Of a stretch of DNA of 64,000 nucleotides, positions 35,859 through 45,162 are shown one piece after another. Both the position numbers and the translations under genes were made by a program. Where the stretch lies: positions 3,186,520 to 3,250,519 of the forward strand of contig NZ_LDAS01000001.1 of the NCBI RefSeq assembly GCF_001020565.1, written 5' to 3'. The first letter of the stretch is position 1. Every line of letters begins with the position of its first letter. Under the pieces are notes generated by a model that worked only from the letters and a program-made list of their open reading frames with translations, made no database searches and had not been told where the DNA came from. This DNA comes from Maribacter thermophilus. GTDB taxonomy: Bacteria; Bacteroidota; Bacteroidia; Flavobacteriales; Flavobacteriaceae.

Positions 35859-35873
35859 ATTGCAATGTGAAAC
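35852..35873. promoter_or_regulatory. 22-bp palindrome over the start of the small secreted protein gene
   Basis: GTTTCATATTGCAATGTGAAAC is palindromic except for one symmetric pair and is centred on TGCA. It overlaps the ATG, so a bound regulator would block expression. Confidence 0.45.
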
Positions 35874-35915
35874 ACAAATATACAACTCATTGTTTCAAAA
35901 ATTGTTAATGTATTT

Positions 35916-36677
35916 TTAAAAATCCTTTAACAATTTTAATTCTGTTTGGGGAACCCAACCTGTTTTTCCGTCCGAAAGCCTTATTTTTTTCCAATTGTTC
36001 AGGGTTTCCAGTACGTTAACTTTTGTGCCCGAATGTAAGGTAAAAATAGTTTCGCTAGTATTGTTTGGCTCGGTATTTACCGCAATTTCTTCCGCAAATA
36101 TAATGGCAGGGTTGTCTAGGTTGTAATCCCTTTTGCCTATGGCGGCGAACGTTATGCTTATAATACACAGGAACAAGGCGATTAGACTACTGATGAACGC
36201 CCATCTTTTTCTAGTGGAGAATTTAAAGTAATAAAAAGCAATGTACAGCAATACGAACAAAACCATGAAAATAATGGAAATGTAGGCCCATTGATCAAAC
36301 GTTAGTACACTGGTCACATTTTTGTAAATACGGGCCAATCCGGTTTGGGGAAGCGTATCTATTGCATCTAAGGTCATATTTTGTGCAAAACTTAGATTTG
36401 TCTTTACCTCTTCGTCGTTTGGGTTTAGAAGTAACGATTTTTCGTAGTAATAGATGCTTTCCGCAATATTGTTCAATTTATAATAGGCGTTTCCCAGATT
36501 ATAATAAAGGGCGGCGGAATGCTCGCCACTTTCCAGTATGGAATTATATAGTTCAATGGCCTTTTCGAAATCGCCATTGTTATAGGCTTCGGTGGCTTGA
36601 TCGAATAATTTGTCGTTCTGCGCAGAGGCAATGAACATAAATAGCAAACCTAGAATTAAAGTGAACTTTTTGATCAT
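35916..36677 (-). CDS. batE: BatE, TPR plus SH3-domain protein
   Basis: A 253-residue envelope protein: signal peptide MIKKFTLILGLLFMFIASAQ, TPR repeats at about 24-100 (AYNNGDFEKAIELYNSIL and AALYYNLGNAYYKLNN), two close hydrophobic segments around 135-190, then an SH3-like domain (LHSGTKVNVLETLNNWKKIR). Last gene of the Bat operon, 2 bases after batD. Bat proteins form a membrane stress complex in Bacteroidota, whose exact mechanism is unsettled. Confidence 0.85.
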   Translation of the reverse strand: MIKKFTLILGLLFMFIASAQNDKLFDQATEAYNNGDFEKAIELYNSILESGEHSAALYYNLGNAYYKLNNIAESIYYYEKSLLLNPNDEEVKTNLSFAQNMTLDAIDTLPQTGLARIYKNVTSVLTFDQWAYISIIFMVLFVLLYIAFYYFKFSTRKRWAFISSLIALFLCIISITFAAIGKRDYNLDNPAIIFAEEIAVNTEPNNTSETIFTLHSGTKVNVLETLNNWKKIRLSDGKTGWVPQTELKLLKDF

Positions 36678-36679
36678 GG

Positions 36680-38461
36680 CTATAATTCTTTATCCATTAA
36701 TGAAATCACTTCACTGGCCTTTTCATAATCACGTTGCATTTCTACATCTGAGAAGGGGCTGTACCTTGCCGCTTCACAATTTTGTAAAAGACCTATAAAA
36801 TCTGTTACGGTAGCTTCTTCGATTTCCTTTTTAATAAGTAATTCCGAAATTTTGTCCTTGCTAAATTCCGAGGTCTCTATTTTCAGTTTTGCCTTTAAAT
36901 AGTTATGCAGGGCTTTTTCAAGGGCAACATAAAAAGAATCTTTGTCGCCAAGTTGCTTTTTGGCTGCCGAAAGATATTTTCTTGCCAACTTATTCGCCTT
37001 TTTAACTTTGTTACCTATGACATCACTTGCAATGGCATCTCTCTTTTTTCTGAGGAATATAGCTAAGGGGATTAGAAGTAACGGTCCTAGCAATAACAGA
37101 TAATAAAGGTCGGAACCAAAAAAGTAAGAAATACTTTTTGATGATAGGTTTGGTTTCAATTTTATAAAATTGAACTGGTTTCCACTGGCAATAACCTTTT
37201 GCTTGTTAGCGACCACACCGTTATTGGAGATTGTGTTAGAAGCACTCGTAGGGCCTTCCAATACGTTAATTAGAATTTCATCGGAATTAAGGGTGTGGTA
37301 TTTTTTTGTATCAGGGTTAAAATAGCTGAACGATATGGGAGGAACAGGGTATTTTCCCCTATACGCCGGTACTATGGTGTAGCTATTGCTCACTTTGCCT
37401 TGCATACCACTTAAAGTTGTACGTACATTTTCAGTAAATTCTGGCTCAAATACCTCTAAAGAGCTCGGAAGCTCAGGTTCTGGTAATTTAAACAACTTTA
37501 AGTTTCCCTTGCCGCTAACTTCAACAACCGCTTGTAAAGATTCCGAAGCGTTTAAACTGGTTTTACTGGTAGTGACAGAGAAGTCAAAATCACCTACGGC
37601 ACCAGTAAAATTAGCTGGCTGGTTGGCTGTGGGCAGACTTTTTACATTGATGGTCCGTTTACCTGCAGAAACCGTTTTGTTGGTTTGTGAATAGATTCTT
37701 CCTCCAAAAAAGTCTCGTCTGTTGGTAGGTACATCTACGGTAACGTCCAAAGAAAGTGGTTCTATCTCCAGTTTTCCTGTTTTCTGCGGATATAGAACTA
37801 CTCTTTTTAGTACAACATATCTATATGGTTTGCCCTGGTATGTTCCATTTTGTGCACTTAATCTGGACACCCTTATGTCTTGGCTCCAAAAATTATTGTA
37901 TTTGGGGTTGTCCAGTGGTTGATAGTTTGAAACACTGATGTTGGGACTTACATATAATTTATAAACAACGCTTATAGCTTCATTTAGATAAGGGTCTGTC
38001 TTTGATACCTCTGCGACCAAGTGAAGGTTTTCATCTGCGATATCGTCGGCTGTCATCTGATCACTGGGCTTGTCTACGGCAGCAGTAACCTCAACTTCTT
38101 TAGGTAATGATTTATAGGTGACCCCATCTATGACAATAGTGGCCTGCTTTATGGTAAATTTTCCTTTGGCAGTTGGTGCCAAAGTATATGAATATGTTTT
38201 TGAATAACTTCTAACGCCATTGATCCATGAAGAGCTAATGGATTGCGATGGCCCCATAAGAACCCTGAAACCTTCAAAGTCTGGAGGGTTAAAATTGTCC
38301 CCATCCTTATTCATGGTGAAATCAACTCTTAATCGCTCGTTAAGTCCCAGTTTGGGTTTGCTCAATCGCATTTCAAAAGTAACCGCATCCTCATCTTGAG
38401 CATGTAAGATGAATGCGAACAACAAAAGTGGCCCTAATAAGAAGAGCTTTTTGTTCTTCAT
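36680..38461 (-). CDS. batD: BatD, aerotolerance protein
   Basis: About 593 residues. The ATG at 38461 gives MKNKKLFLLGPLLLFAFILHA, a normal signal peptide; an earlier start at 38485 would overlap batC by 17 bases and put eight residues before it. The periplasmic part contains repeated Ig-like strands (for example VSVYKLYVSPNISVS-like segments), then one TM near residue 460 and a basic cytoplasmic tail. It lies between batC and batE. Confidence 0.85.
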   Translation of the reverse strand: MKNKKLFLLGPLLLFAFILHAQDEDAVTFEMRLSKPKLGLNERLRVDFTMNKDGDNFNPPDFEGFRVLMGPSQSISSSWINGVRSYSKTYSYTLAPTAKGKFTIKQATIVIDGVTYKSLPKEVEVTAAVDKPSDQMTADDIADENLHLVAEVSKTDPYLNEAISVVYKLYVSPNISVSNYQPLDNPKYNNFWSQDIRVSRLSAQNGTYQGKPYRYVVLKRVVLYPQKTGKLEIEPLSLDVTVDVPTNRRDFFGGRIYSQTNKTVSAGKRTINVKSLPTANQPANFTGAVGDFDFSVTTSKTSLNASESLQAVVEVSGKGNLKLFKLPEPELPSSLEVFEPEFTENVRTTLSGMQGKVSNSYTIVPAYRGKYPVPPISFSYFNPDTKKYHTLNSDEILINVLEGPTSASNTISNNGVVANKQKVIASGNQFNFIKLKPNLSSKSISYFFGSDLYYLLLLGPLLLIPLAIFLRKKRDAIASDVIGNKVKKANKLARKYLSAAKKQLGDKDSFYVALEKALHNYLKAKLKIETSEFSKDKISELLIKKEIEEATVTDFIGLLQNCEAARYSPFSDVEMQRDYEKASEVISLMDKEL

Positions 38462-38468
38462 GAATATG

Positions 38469-39326
38469 TTACCAATCTTTTTCATTCTTTACTTTAGCCC
38501 CCTTTACTTTTTTTGCATCAATTTTTTCCTGTACTTTCTTCTCGGCATTTTGCATGGCCCTCAAAAGATTTTCTACCTGTTGTTTACTTAACTGGTTTGG
38601 TTTTCGTTCAGGTTGATCCTTGGGTTTGTCTCCGTCCCCTGGTTCGGGTTTTTTCTTTTGCTCTTCTTTTTTGTCGCCATCACCTTCTTTGTTCTCGTCT
38701 TTTTGATCATCACCTTCATCGCCCTTGTCCCCTTTGTCCCCTTGATCTTTTTTGTCCTGGTTTTGGTCTTCTTTATTGTCGCCTTCCTTGTCTTGGTCTT
38801 TGTTGTCTTTTTGGTCTTCCTTATTTTGATCGTCCTTGTTCTGGTCCTTGTTCTGGTCTTCTTTCTTTTGCATTTCTTTTGCAAGGGCGAGGTTGTACCT
38901 GGTCTCTTCGTCAGTGGGGTCGTTTCTAAGGGCTTCTTTGTATGCTTCTACGGCTTTGGCATATTCTTTACGTTTCATGAAAACATTGCCCATATTGTGG
39001 TAGGCCTTATGTTTTTCATCTTTGGTAGTGGCAGTTTCACCAGCCTGTTTGAATCTTCCGAAAGCTTCGCTGAAGGTTTCTTTATTGTAATAAGCAGTGC
39101 CCAGATTGTATGGGGCAATCGCATTTTCTGGATCTTTGGCTATGGCCATTCTATAATCTACCTCGGCTTGAACAAAATTATCTTCCGATAAGTTTTTGTT
39201 TCCGTTCCATGTAAGATTCGTAGCGTCTTTAAGAGCTTTTTCTTTTTGTTTGGCCTCTTTTTTTTCTTGGGCAACACTTAAGCCCGTAATAAAAAGAAAA
39301 AAAAATGTGATTGCTATATTTTTCAT
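38469..39326 (-). CDS. batC: BatC, TPR protein with long charged low-complexity region
   Basis: A 285-residue protein with signal peptide ending in SVAQ, TPR repeats at about 30-150 (APYNLGTAYYNKETFSEAF and HKAYHNMGNVFMKRKEYAKA), then about 85 residues rich in Lys, Asp, Gln and Glu with repeated DQNK units, and a C-terminal helix (QVENLLRAMQNAEKKVQEK). The repeat-rich stretch is a candidate for length variation by slippage. It starts right after batB. Confidence 0.82.
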   Translation of the reverse strand: MKNIAITFFFLFITGLSVAQEKKEAKQKEKALKDATNLTWNGNKNLSEDNFVQAEVDYRMAIAKDPENAIAPYNLGTAYYNKETFSEAFGRFKQAGETATTKDEKHKAYHNMGNVFMKRKEYAKAVEAYKEALRNDPTDEETRYNLALAKEMQKKEDQNKDQNKDDQNKEDQKDNKDQDKEGDNKEDQNQDKKDQGDKGDKGDEGDDQKDENKEGDGDKKEEQKKKPEPGDGDKPKDQPERKPNQLSKQQVENLLRAMQNAEKKVQEKIDAKKVKGAKVKNEKDW

Positions 39327-40373
39327 TTACTCAGGCTGTTTGTCATTAAATAAATTCAATTTTTTTAGCCATTTTGTCTTCCTGTCCAAGATAAAGATTT
39401 CTAAAAATAAGAACAAGAGACCTGCGGCAAGAAACCATTGAAACTGATCTTTAAATTCTGCAAACTGCTTGGCCTCGAACTCTGTTTTGTCCATTCGAAG
39501 CAATTCTTCCTTTATGATAGATACGGCTTCTTCGGTATTGGTGCCATCTATGTAAAGGCCTTCGCCCTCCTCTGAGATTTCTGCCAATACTTCTGGGTTG
39601 AGCTTTGTTATAACCACTTCGCCCTGGGCATCTTTTTTTAAGGTTTCCAAGATACCGTTTCTTTTGATTGGAATAGGAGCACCTTTTGGTTTACCTACAC
39701 CAATGGTGTAAATTTTTATGCCTTCATCCACCGCTTCTTCCACCGCATCCAAGGTAGTACCTTCAGAATGGTCTTCCCCGTCAGAGATGATAAAAAGAAC
39801 TCTATTGGTCTGGTCTTCATCATCATAGAAGGTCGTGGCCAGTTCTATGGCTTCGTTAATGGCGGTACCTTGTGACGAGAGCATATCGGTATTCATGCTT
39901 TGCAAAAACATTTTTGCGGCCCCATAATCTGTAGTAATGGGCAATTGTGGAAATGCTTGGCCGGCATAGGCGATAATACCAATACGGTCACTTGCCAATT
40001 GGTTGATTATTTCAGAGACGATACGTTTTGCCTTTTCTAATCTGTTGGGTGCAATGTCTTCCGCCAACATACTTTTAGAGACATCTACGGCAAATACGAT
40101 ATCTACGCCTTCTCGTTTTACGGTCTCCAATTTTGTGCCGATTTTTGGGTTTACCAAGGCAATGATCAAAGACGAAAGGCCCAATAGAAAAATTATCAGT
40201 TTTAAGGTGCTTTTATAATAGGACCTCGTAGGCGTTAACCTTTTTAATAAGGTGCTGTCGGCAAATTTTTTCTGGGTACGCTTTTTCCAGATCAATAAAA
40301 GCAGAAATAGCACCACTATCACCGGAATGATGAACAGCAAATAGAAATATATTTTTTCGTCTAACTGTATCAT
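39327..40373 (-). CDS. batB: BatB, von Willebrand factor A membrane protein
   Basis: A 348-residue protein: two N-terminal TM helices (about 8-28 and 55-75), VWA domain with a MIDAS site visible as VFAVDVSKSM, Thr and Asp in PITTDYG and FIISDGEDHSE, and a C-terminal TM. Adjacent to batA, with which it is paralogous. Confidence 0.9.
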   Translation of the reverse strand: MIQLDEKIYFYLLFIIPVIVVLFLLLLIWKKRTQKKFADSTLLKRLTPTRSYYKSTLKLIIFLLGLSSLIIALVNPKIGTKLETVKREGVDIVFAVDVSKSMLAEDIAPNRLEKAKRIVSEIINQLASDRIGIIAYAGQAFPQLPITTDYGAAKMFLQSMNTDMLSSQGTAINEAIELATTFYDDEDQTNRVLFIISDGEDHSEGTTLDAVEEAVDEGIKIYTIGVGKPKGAPIPIKRNGILETLKKDAQGEVVITKLNPEVLAEISEEGEGLYIDGTNTEEAVSIIKEELLRMDKTEFEAKQFAEFKDQFQWFLAAGLLFLFLEIFILDRKTKWLKKLNLFNDKQPE

Positions 40374-40375
40374 AA

Positions 40376-41374
40376 CTATATAAAACTTCTAAATAAGGTA
40401 TTTCGCAAAACCCATTCTAATAGAAGAAATACCCCGGCCAATAAAACCCAAGGTCTAAATTTTTCTTCATATCTGTAATATTTAAACTCTTCTATCTCTG
40501 TTTTCTCCAGCTTGTTTATTTCGTCATAGATCTCTTCCAATGTTTCGTTGTTGGTGGCCCTAAAGTATTTGCCCCCGGTCACCTCTGCTATACTTTCCAA
40601 CAGTTCTTCGTCGATTTCTACCTGGCGCATACCGTACCTAAAAGACCCATCGGCATTATAGTTAATGGGTGTAAGGGCATTGCCATTGGTGCCAAGGCCT
40701 ATGGTGTATGTTTTTATTCCATATTCGGTAGCAAGGTCTGCGGCGGTTTGGGGCTCTATAAAACCAGAGTTGTTTACCCCATCGGTCAAAAGAATAATAA
40801 TTTTACTTTTGGCCTTACTTTCTTTAAGTCTGTTTACCGAGGTTGCCAGTCCCATACCAATAGCGGTACCGTCTTCTAATTGGCCATATGAAATATCACG
40901 TAATGCGTTTAGCACAATGCCTTTGTCGGTAGTTATCGGTGTTTTTGTATAACTTTCACCTGCGTAGACTACGAGCCCTATTCTGTCATTGGGTCTTTTT
41001 TTGATAAAATCGGATGCCACTTTTTTAAGGGCCGAGAGCCGATTTGGTTTTAAGTCACGGGCCAACATACTTGAAGATACATCGATGGCCATAACAATAT
41101 CTATACCTTTGGTCGTTTTGGTACGGGTAGAAATATCTTCGGTCTGTGGTCTGGCCATGGCGACTATAATGGCACTTAGGGCCAGCAACCTGAGCAAGAA
41201 CAGTGCAGGTTTTAATTTGGGTAACAAACTATTGTGCCGAAAACCCTGAAGGGTAGAGATCCTAAGGGCGGCGGTTTCTTCTTTATTCTTAAAGATATAC
41301 CAAAGGATAGCCAATGGCAATAAGAGAAATAGCCAAAAGAAATCAGGATTTGCGAATGATATATTCTCTAACAT
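40376..41374 (-). CDS. batA: BatA, von Willebrand factor A membrane protein
   Basis: A 332-residue protein with the same layout as BatB: two N-terminal TMs, MIDAS motif IVMAIDVSSSMLARDLKPNR, TPITTDKG, IIILLTDGVNNSG, and a C-terminal TM (WVLLAGVFLLLEWVL). It precedes batB by 2 bases and follows the BatD-like gene. Confidence 0.9.
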   Translation of the reverse strand: MLENISFANPDFFWLFLLLPLAILWYIFKNKEETAALRISTLQGFRHNSLLPKLKPALFLLRLLALSAIIVAMARPQTEDISTRTKTTKGIDIVMAIDVSSSMLARDLKPNRLSALKKVASDFIKKRPNDRIGLVVYAGESYTKTPITTDKGIVLNALRDISYGQLEDGTAIGMGLATSVNRLKESKAKSKIIILLTDGVNNSGFIEPQTAADLATEYGIKTYTIGLGTNGNALTPINYNADGSFRYGMRQVEIDEELLESIAEVTGGKYFRATNNETLEEIYDEINKLEKTEIEEFKYYRYEEKFRPWVLLAGVFLLLEWVLRNTLFRSFI

Positions 41375-43036
41375 TTAAACATCGGTTTTTACCTCAACAC
41401 TGGTTAAAATTCTATCTACCATTTCTTGTGCGTACATATCTTCATCTAACCAAGTAATAATTACATTTTGCTGAAAGCCTTTTCCTCCAAATAATAAAAC
41501 GGTGTATTTTCCTTTGACCAATTCTTCGGAGTCGGGAACGGCAAAATCTCCACTACCGTATACCTTGATGCCTTTTACGCCACCAATAGTGGTAAATTCT
41601 TCTTGTTTGGTAATAATATTTTTGGCCCCCTGTTTTTCGAACCCTTCAATTATCTGTTCAATAGTTTGGTCAAAGGCGGCCTGGGCTTCTTGGTTCATGG
41701 TAATGGAAGTCGTTCCCACGGTGAACAAACTTTCGGGACTTCGATAGCTAAAAGCTTGAATCTCTTGAATGTTTGCTTTGGCCTCGGGAGGCAATTTTAC
41801 TTCGTTTCTTACCAATACCTTAGGGGTTTCCAATATAATAGGCGGATACCCGTATGCACTTGATATCCAATCACCTTCCAACAATTCTTTGGTAGGATGT
41901 CCGAAAACGGTGTCCTTTAACTGTGCAAAACCTATTTTTAGTCCTGCGATCAAAATGGCGAGGACAAGTATACCTGCCAAAGAGGACAGCCCTATGATAA
42001 GCTTTTTCTTTTGTTTTCTGCGGCTCAGTTCTTCTTTGTATTCCTCTTGTTGCAGAAGTTCTTCCTCTGTAGGTTCTGGCAGGGCATCATGGGTCTTTAC
42101 GACAATTTGTTCTACCAGTTTTCTATCTTGTTCCGCCTTAGAGGTAGAAGGTTTTGATTTGGCGAATTTTACCAAATCTGCTGTTTGTAAGATATTTTTG
42201 AATTGATTGATCGTGTCTTTCTCCAATTCCAGTTCTCCCGAATCACTTAGTAACTCTAGCTTTTCTATTAGCTGTCCTGTAGTACTTTCCAAGGCGGATA
42301 CATTGACGTCTTCTTCCAAATAAGACCTTACGATGGTGGTTAGCTCTGAATAATATTGCTTGTATTCATCTTGGATCAAGTATTTAGAGTTTTCCAATCG
42401 CTTTAACTCTAAGAGGGCACGATCATATGGGGGCAATAAGGCTTCTTTTTCTTCTTGTGTTAAAGGCTTTTTGCGAATAAAGAACCAATAAAATATGCCG
42501 CCCAATAACAATAAGGCCAATAAAGCGATGGTTACATACTTCCATCTTTCTGTAGGCACCTTGTCCACATTGATGAACGGTTTTATATCATACATTTTCT
42601 GGGCAATGGTATCTACCGGTACGGTTTCTACATTGATCATCATAGAGTCCGTAAAATAACCGATGCCATTAATGTCTATTCTTTGTGCGGGAAGTTTGTA
42701 TGCGCCAGAATCGAATTGTGTAAGGGCATATATTTTATGAAGGGTGAGTCTATCTTTTTTTCGGGTGGTATCGGTAGCAAATGCCTCTACCATTTCTAGA
42801 GGGGAGAATGTTTGTCCCTCAGGAAAAATAACTTGGTCGGTAGAGTCTACATCCACCAAAACTTTCCAGTGAATCTGTTCTCCAATTCTAATATAGGTAG
42901 TGTCTATCTCTGTGGAGATGATGGGCTTTTGTTGAGAAAAACCTACAAGTGAAAAAAGAAATAAGCACGTCATAAGTATCCATTTTACAGAAGGTAAAAT
43001 GGTATTGACTTTAAAATGTACTCTTTTAATTTGCAT
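41375..43036 (-). CDS. BatD-like/DUF4381-like membrane protein with extra C-terminal domain
   Basis: A 553-residue protein. After a signal peptide (about 15-35, ending SQQ), an Ig-like BatD-type domain runs to about 160. TM1 (WKYVTIALLALLLLGGIFYW) is followed by a cytoplasmic helical part with PPYDRALLELKRLENSKY, as in DUF4381. TM2 lies near 345-370, then a globular domain of about 170 residues outside. The second TM and outer domain are unusual. It sits between the DUF58 gene and batA. Confidence 0.72.
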   Translation of the reverse strand: MQIKRVHFKVNTILPSVKWILMTCLFLFSLVGFSQQKPIISTEIDTTYIRIGEQIHWKVLVDVDSTDQVIFPEGQTFSPLEMVEAFATDTTRKKDRLTLHKIYALTQFDSGAYKLPAQRIDINGIGYFTDSMMINVETVPVDTIAQKMYDIKPFINVDKVPTERWKYVTIALLALLLLGGIFYWFFIRKKPLTQEEKEALLPPYDRALLELKRLENSKYLIQDEYKQYYSELTTIVRSYLEEDVNVSALESTTGQLIEKLELLSDSGELELEKDTINQFKNILQTADLVKFAKSKPSTSKAEQDRKLVEQIVVKTHDALPEPTEEELLQQEEYKEELSRRKQKKKLIIGLSSLAGILVLAILIAGLKIGFAQLKDTVFGHPTKELLEGDWISSAYGYPPIILETPKVLVRNEVKLPPEAKANIQEIQAFSYRSPESLFTVGTTSITMNQEAQAAFDQTIEQIIEGFEKQGAKNIITKQEEFTTIGGVKGIKVYGSGDFAVPDSEELVKGKYTVLLFGGKGFQQNVIITWLDEDMYAQEMVDRILTSVEVKTDV

Positions 43037-43902
43037 TAAGCTCTTCTTTTAAAATACCCTAAAAGTTTTCTGACATAGCTTTCGTCCACTCTGCAATCCA
43101 ACACGCCACATCCCGCTTTTGTAAAGGTATCCCTAAAATAATCAACTCGCTCACGATAAAACTCTGTGTACGAGTTGCGGACCTTTTTAGATTGGGTGTT
43201 GATCAGTTGTAATTTTCCCGTTTCGGCATCCATCATCTGAACCATTCCAAGATTGGGAATATATTCTTCGCGTTCATCATATACCCTTATTCCGGTAACA
43301 TCGTGTTTGTTTCCAATGATCTTTAATGTTCGTTCGTAATCGGAAGCAATAAAATCGGACAGCATAAAAACAATGGCTTTTTTCTTCATTACGTTGGTGA
43401 GGTATTTTAAGGCCTCTGCTATATTGGTCTTATTGCTAACGGGTTTAAACTCCAATAGTTCCCGTATTATTCGAAGAACGTGGGTTTTTCCTTTTTTAGG
43501 TGGAATAAATAATTCTACCTGATCAGAGAACAAGATGACCCCTACCTTGTCATGGTTTTGTAGGGCGCTAAAGGCTAGGGTTGCCGATATTTCGGTCAGA
43601 ATTTCGTTCTTAAACTGGTTTTTGGTACCAAAAAATTCCGATCCGCTCACATCTACCATTAGCATCATGGTAAGCTCTCTTTCTTCTTCAAAAACCTTTA
43701 CATATGGTTCATTATATCTGGCGGTAACGTTCCAATCTATACTACGTACATCATCGCCAAATTGATATTGTCTCACCTCACTGAATGTCATACCTCTACC
43801 CTTGAACGTAGAATGGTATTCCCCACCAAATACATGGTCGGACAGACGGCGTGTCTTAATTTCAATCTTACGAACTTTTTTGAGTAATTCTTTGGTATCC
43901 AT
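43036..43902 (-). CDS. DUF58 protein of the Bat/MoxR operon
   Basis: A 288-residue cytoplasmic DUF58 protein. GRGMTFSEVRQYQFGDDVRS and SIDWNVTARYNEPYVKVFEE are the family signatures, followed by a VWA-like fold (MMLMVDVSGSEFFG). Such proteins are clients or partners of MoxR ATPases. The stop overlaps the next gene by one base; moxR lies 100 bases upstream. Confidence 0.9.
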   Translation of the reverse strand: MDTKELLKKVRKIEIKTRRLSDHVFGGEYHSTFKGRGMTFSEVRQYQFGDDVRSIDWNVTARYNEPYVKVFEEERELTMMLMVDVSGSEFFGTKNQFKNEILTEISATLAFSALQNHDKVGVILFSDQVELFIPPKKGKTHVLRIIRELLEFKPVSNKTNIAEALKYLTNVMKKKAIVFMLSDFIASDYERTLKIIGNKHDVTGIRVYDEREEYIPNLGMVQMMDAETGKLQLINTQSKKVRNSYTEFYRERVDYFRDTFTKAGCGVLDCRVDESYVRKLLGYFKRRA

Positions 43903-44002
43903 TTGTTTCAGTTAACAGTGATTATCAAGCAGAAGTCGGTGAGAAGGTCATCTTCTATTCTTTGAACGGGTCATGAACCTTTAGTGACAACTGTGAACTG
44001 AT

Positions 44003-45004
44003 TTATGGCACTTCTATCTCGTTAACGATCTTATTGATAATTTCTTCAGAGGTAATGTTTTCCGCTTCGGCCTCGTACGTAATGCCTATTCTATGTCTTA
44101 GCACGTCATGTACCACGGCCCTAACATCTTCCGGAACCACATAACCCCTTCTTTTTATGAAAGCATAACATTTTGCGGCCGTACCCAAATTGATACTACC
44201 ACGTGGAGATGCCCCAAAACTTATTAGGGGTTTTAGATTTTCTAGATTATATTTTTCGGGATATCTGGTAGCGAAAATAATATCAAGAATGTATTTTTCT
44301 ATTTTTTCGTCCATGTAAACTTCGCGCACCGCCTTTTGTGCACTAAGAATCTGTTTTAGCGATACCACTGGTTTTACGGTTTCATAGGTCCCCAAAAGAT
44401 TTTGGCGCATTATAAGTTGCTCCTCGTTCATTTTGGGATAATCTATAACCGTTTTTAGCATAAAACGGTCTACCTGTGCTTCGGGCAATGGGTAGGTACC
44501 TTCTTGTTCAACAGGGTTTTGGGTTGCCATTACCAGAAATGGTTTGTCCAACACAAAAGTTTCGTCGCCGATGGTAACTTGTTTTTCCTGCATAGCTTCC
44601 AATAAAGCCGATTGTACTTTGGCAGGGGCTCTGTTAATCTCATCCGCTAAGACAAAATTTGCAAAAATTGGGCCTTTTTTAATGGAGAAATCATTTTCTT
44701 TCATGTTATAGATCAACGTTCCCACAACATCAGCAGGCAAAAGATCCGGTGTAAATTGTATTCTACTAAAACTTCCTTTTACGGCTTTGGCCAACGTATT
44801 AATTGCCAATGTTTTAGCTAAACCCGGAACACCTTCCAAAAGTATGTGGCCCTGGCCCAAAAGCCCGATCAACAATCTTTCGACCATGTGCTTTTGACCA
44901 ACAATGACCTTGTTCATTTCAAGAACAAGTAAATCTATAAATGCGCTTTCCTGAGCAATCTTCTCATTTACCGCACTTATATCAACAGTAGTATTTTCTT
45001 CCAT
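44003..45004 (-). CDS. MoxR-family AAA ATPase
   Basis: A 333-residue chaperone-like ATPase. Walker A variant LLEGVPGLAKTLAINTLA, Walker B FVLADEINRAPAK, sensor 1 ATQNPVEQEGTYPLPEAQ and sensor 2 FGASPRGS are visible. First gene of the Bat operon, presumed to remodel Bat or DUF58 proteins. The spacer to the divergent aldo/keto reductase gene (158 bases) must hold its promoter. Confidence 0.95.
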   Translation of the reverse strand: MEENTTVDISAVNEKIAQESAFIDLLVLEMNKVIVGQKHMVERLLIGLLGQGHILLEGVPGLAKTLAINTLAKAVKGSFSRIQFTPDLLPADVVGTLIYNMKENDFSIKKGPIFANFVLADEINRAPAKVQSALLEAMQEKQVTIGDETFVLDKPFLVMATQNPVEQEGTYPLPEAQVDRFMLKTVIDYPKMNEEQLIMRQNLLGTYETVKPVVSLKQILSAQKAVREVYMDEKIEKYILDIIFATRYPEKYNLENLKPLISFGASPRGSINLGTAAKCYAFIKRRGYVVPEDVRAVVHDVLRHRIGITYEAEAENITSEEIINKIVNEIEVP

Positions 45005-45111
45005 GTATCAGCTTGTTTTTGGCGTAATTTAGCTTAAAAAATTAACAGTTACGCAAATTGAAAATTAATTCACTGAGTCGCTGTTAACGATTGGTTAAAA
45101 AAAGCCAAAGT

Positions 45112-45140
45112 CCCTTATTTTTATGAAGTATTTAAGGGAT
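45112..45140. promoter_or_regulatory. Inverted repeat in the divergent moxR/aldo-keto reductase spacer
   Basis: TCCCTTA and TAAGGGA form perfect 7-bp arms separated by 15 bases, followed by TATTTTTA (45143-45150), a possible -7 box for the rightward gene. Confidence 0.35.
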
Positions 45141-45162
45141 TTATTTTTAATTTAACTTCTTT

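Noticed and set aside
38588-39191. Long frames overlapping batC on either strand
   Set aside because: They reflect the low-complexity Lys/Asp/Gln-rich stretch of batC read in other frames; batC itself has a signal peptide and TPR motifs.
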